A stretch of 6,484 nucleotides of DNA from Chloroflexia bacterium (lineage in GTDB: Bacteria > Chloroflexota > Chloroflexia > Thermobaculales > Thermobaculaceae). A program made the translations under genes and the position numbers. The notes under the pieces are model-generated. The model saw only the letters and a program-made list of their open reading frames with translations, was not told the origin of the DNA and did no database searches. This document shows positions 5,000-6,484 of this stretch, piece by piece. The DNA is taken from positions 1 through 6,484 of the forward strand of contig JACDAU010000134.1 of NCBI GenBank assembly GCA_013695265.1, given 5' to 3'. The stretch's first letter is position 1; each line of letters starts with the position of its first letter.

Positions 5000-5690
5000 C
5001 GCGAGCTATGTGCCATCGTCGGTCGAAAACCCTGCGTGGCTGGACCGATTCGACACACTGGTCACGCATGAGGCCGACCCCGCGTTGCGCGCCGAGGGGT
5101 TCGGGAAGGACGGACACGCCACCGTATGGCCCTGCGCTCATCGGGTTGTTCGCAAGGCGAACCCCGCGATACAGCGCGAGGTGAAGGTGCGGCCGAACTC
5201 CGCCGCTGCTACCCGACCGGCCCAGTATCGTTTCCAGGGACACCACCGCACCCCGCTCCACGGCCACGGAATCGAGGTGCGCATACAGCGACGAGATGCC
5301 CTGCGCGTGATCGAGAAGCACGATGAGGCCGTAGGTGGCAAATCCACCGCGCGCCTCCCCCGCGAACCGCACGCGTCCTGGTGCAACGGGCAGAACCGCG
5401 TCGCCTGCGGCGAGGTCAAAGTCGAGGGCGTATGCATCGTTCGTTCGCAGCGGACGGTTTACCCCCGTGTGCGTGCTGACATCGTACGCCCGGATGATTC
5501 GGTGCCGCTCGCCGAGATCCCATGGCGAAGCGAGCGCAAAGCCCGTCGGAAGCGTTGCCGCGCCGGGCAGCAGCGGGCTGCGCGATCGCCCTGGCGAGGC
5601 GCAGCCGCACGAGGAGAGAAGAAGGCCACCGAGCGCAAGGAACCCAAGCACCAGAACACTTGTTGTGCCAAAGAGATATCGGCAGCTCAT
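4995..5690 (-). CDS. M23/LytM-domain (peptidoglycan endopeptidase-like) lipoprotein
   Basis: The 231-residue protein starts at ATG 5690, one base after the HAD stop. Residues 4-27 form a signal peptide ending LLLSSC, with Cys28 as the likely lipidated residue, so it should be anchored on the outer face of the membrane. The LytM/M23 domain covers about 65-185. Visible elements are AYALDFDLAAGDAVLPVAPG (86-105) with Asp90 as a zinc-ligand candidate, LLDHAQGISSLYAHLDSV (125-142) with His138, and PHLHLALY (167-174) with the His168-x-His170 pair. M23 enzymes cut peptide cross-links in peptidoglycan. The usual first zinc ligand, His in HxxxD, is not four residues before Asp90, where Ala86 sits; Asn84 lies nearby. 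It may belong to the divergent YA(I/L)DF-type subgroup or be a non-catalytic LytM activator. Upstream in-frame starts would overlap the HAD gene by up to 312 bases and are rejected. Confidence 0.82.
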   Translation of the reverse strand: MSCRYLFGTTSVLVLGFLALGGLLLSSCGCASPGRSRSPLLPGAATLPTGFALASPWDLGERHRIIRAYDVSTHTGVNRPLRTNDAYALDFDLAAGDAVLPVAPGRVRFAGEARGGFATYGLIVLLDHAQGISSLYAHLDSVAVERGAVVSLETILGRSGSSGGVRPHLHLALYRGVRLANNPMSAGPYGGVSVLPEPLGAQRGVGLMRDQCVESVQPRRVFDRRWHIARV

Positions 5691-5691
5691 G

Positions 5692-6336
5692 TCATGGCAG
5701 CAGGAAATCGGTCGGGTTGAGTTCCTCCAGGGTTGCCACGACCCTGTCCGCGTGAGTGAGATCCTCCTGTGCGCGTGTTGTAGTGACGGCATAGACCTGC
5801 ATGCCCGCGCGGATACCTGCTTGCACCCCGACGACGGCATCTTCCAGCACGATGCAGTCGATCGGCGCGACTCCCAGACGTGTGGCGGCGAGTGTAAAGA
5901 TCTCCGGATGGGGCTTTCCGCGCGACACCTCGTCACCGGATGCCACGCTCTGAAAGCAGCCCGCGACGCTGAGTTCGCGGAGGATGATTTCAATGTTCTC
6001 AAGCGGGGAGGACGAGGCGACGGCCTGGCGGTGCCCGGCTTGGTGAAGCGCTCGGATCAGTCGGTCCGCGCCTGGCAACGCCTCGACGCGGCCCTCCAGC
6101 AGGCGCCGGAACTCCGCCTCCTTCGTCAAGGACATCTCAAGGGCTTCGGCTTCCTGTATCTCCCCGAAGAGTTCGAGGATCGCGTCGGGGTTGCGCATGC
6201 CAAAGGTGGGGACGAACTCCTCGCGCGTGAGGTTCTGGCCACGCTGCTCAGCGAGCCAGCGCCAAGCCTCGAAGTGGAACTCCCCCGAGTTCACGATTAC
6301 CCCGTCCATGTCCCAGATAGCTGCCGCGTGCCTCAT
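5692..6336 (-). CDS. HAD-superfamily hydrolase, beta-phosphoglucomutase/phosphatase-like
   Basis: The 214-residue protein has all four HAD motifs. Motif I is DMDGV (9-13), with Asp9 as nucleophile and Asp11 as acid/base. Motif II is ASSSP (107-111). Motif III is Lys141 in GKPHPEIF (140-147). Motif IV is the acidic pair Glu165-Asp166 in VLEDAVVGVQAG (163-174). A helical cap of subclass I type lies between motifs I and II (about 16-85). This is the beta-phosphoglucomutase/YcjU/Gph-like group, which acts on sugar phosphates or related phosphomonoesters in the cytoplasm; the exact substrate cannot be read. ATG 6336 puts MRHAAAIWDMDG at the N terminus, as in homologues. An extended -10 box (TGGTATCAT) six bases upstream and the absence of an SD suggest leaderless translation. 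The first gene of a probable operon, it is followed after 1 nt by the M23 lipoprotein. Confidence 0.9.
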   Translation of the reverse strand: MRHAAAIWDMDGVIVNSGEFHFEAWRWLAEQRGQNLTREEFVPTFGMRNPDAILELFGEIQEAEALEMSLTKEAEFRRLLEGRVEALPGADRLIRALHQAGHRQAVASSSPLENIEIILRELSVAGCFQSVASGDEVSRGKPHPEIFTLAATRLGVAPIDCIVLEDAVVGVQAGIRAGMQVYAVTTTRAQEDLTHADRVVATLEELNPTDFLLP

Positions 6337-6484
6337 ACAACTATGATACCAGCACAGCCTGCGGGCAACGCGCCATCGAGACAGCCGGTCGGCGAAGCGG
6401 AGCGTCTCGAAGCACCAGAGTCCCAAACGACTGAAAAGCGCACCAGCGGTTCGAGGACGCCCTGTGCCGAGCGATCTGTTGTCG
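6337..6484. other. Right-edge stretch without a recognisable gene
   Basis: Apart from the HAD promoter, I see no feature. Several frames are open to the right edge, including a plus-strand one from ATG 6343 (47 codons, MIPAQPAG...) that has no SD and starts inside the minus-strand -10 box. Over so short a stretch, open frames are uninformative. Confidence 0.4.
6343..6351 (-). promoter_or_regulatory. Extended -10 promoter (TGGTATCAT) of the HAD-M23-membrane protein cluster
   Basis: On the minus strand, TGGTATCAT (6351-6343) matches the extended -10 pattern TGnTATAAT. Six bases follow before ATG 6336, so transcription would begin at the start codon. TTGCCC (6368-6363) is the nearest -35-like element, but its 14-bp spacing is short; an extended -10 needs little -35 contact. 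Confidence 0.5.

Noticed and set aside
5010..5720. 236-codon plus-strand frame opposite the M23 gene
   Set aside because: It has no recognisable motif; the opposite strand encodes signal peptide, lipobox and M23 motifs.
5691..6002. 104-residue upstream extension of the M23 protein
   Set aside because: It overlaps the HAD gene out of frame, and the signal peptide starts naturally at ATG 5690.
6337..6426. 30-residue upstream extension of the HAD protein
   Set aside because: HAD proteins of this type begin a few residues before DxDG; the extension is Arg/Trp-rich and crosses the extended -10 box.
1..6484. CRISPR arrays, tRNA/rRNA, transposases, terminal inverted repeats or a new defence system
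   Set aside because: I searched by eye on both strands and found no regularly spaced repeats, cloverleaf-like sequences, transposase motifs or defence-gene signatures.

Overview
The window is GC-rich bacterial DNA with compact genes on both strands. Some genes have AGGAGG-type ribosome-binding sites; others have a -10 box almost touching the ATG and no Shine-Dalgarno (SD) sequence. A pullulanase-type X25 module in a secreted protein, mixed leadered and leaderless starts, and the style of PheA and the ZIP transporter would fit Chloroflexota, perhaps from a metagenome. That taxonomic guess is inference; there is no rRNA or marker gene to prove it.

Layout. (1) Positions 1-324, minus strand: the first 108 codons of a secreted protein with an X25 starch-binding-like module; it runs off the left edge. 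(2) Positions 325-436: a divergent promoter region where candidate -10 boxes for both strands overlap. (3) Positions 437-1776, plus strand: a Fur/Zur-family metal regulator followed by a ZIP-family metal transporter. Both look damaged. The regulator carries a compensated frameshift and has lost conserved residues of its DNA-recognition helix. The transporter has an in-frame TAG, a one-base shift at a G6 run and a probable third lesion at its N terminus. (4) Positions 1799-2032, minus strand: a small two-helix membrane protein with a strong SD. (5) Positions 2048-2382: no recognisable gene; it holds the pheA promoter region. (6) Positions 2383-4212, plus strand: pheA (prephenate dehydratase with a C-terminal ACT domain) and, 6 bp later, a nucleotidyltransferase-fold protein. 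(7) Positions 4332-6336, minus strand: a three-gene cluster transcribed right to left, consisting of a HAD-superfamily beta-phosphoglucomutase-like phosphatase, an M23-type LytM/peptidase-like lipoprotein and a multi-pass membrane protein. The spacings are 1 nt and 6 nt. (8) Positions 6337-6484: no identifiable gene.

How the genes fit together. The regulator-transporter pair was probably a zinc-uptake module (Zur plus ZIP) that is decaying, or whose reading frames were broken by sequence errors. pheA makes phenylpyruvate from prephenate for phenylalanine synthesis. Its downstream nucleotidyltransferase is probably co-transcribed but has no obvious pathway link. The HAD, M23 and membrane-protein cluster suggests sugar-phosphate housekeeping next to an envelope function, without a defined pathway.

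I found no CRISPR array, tRNA, rRNA, transposase or recognisable defence system, and I do not see a convincing new multi-gene system. The observations most worth following are the lesions in the fur-zip block, the overlapping divergent -10 boxes, and the two leaderless-type promoters in the minus-strand cluster.
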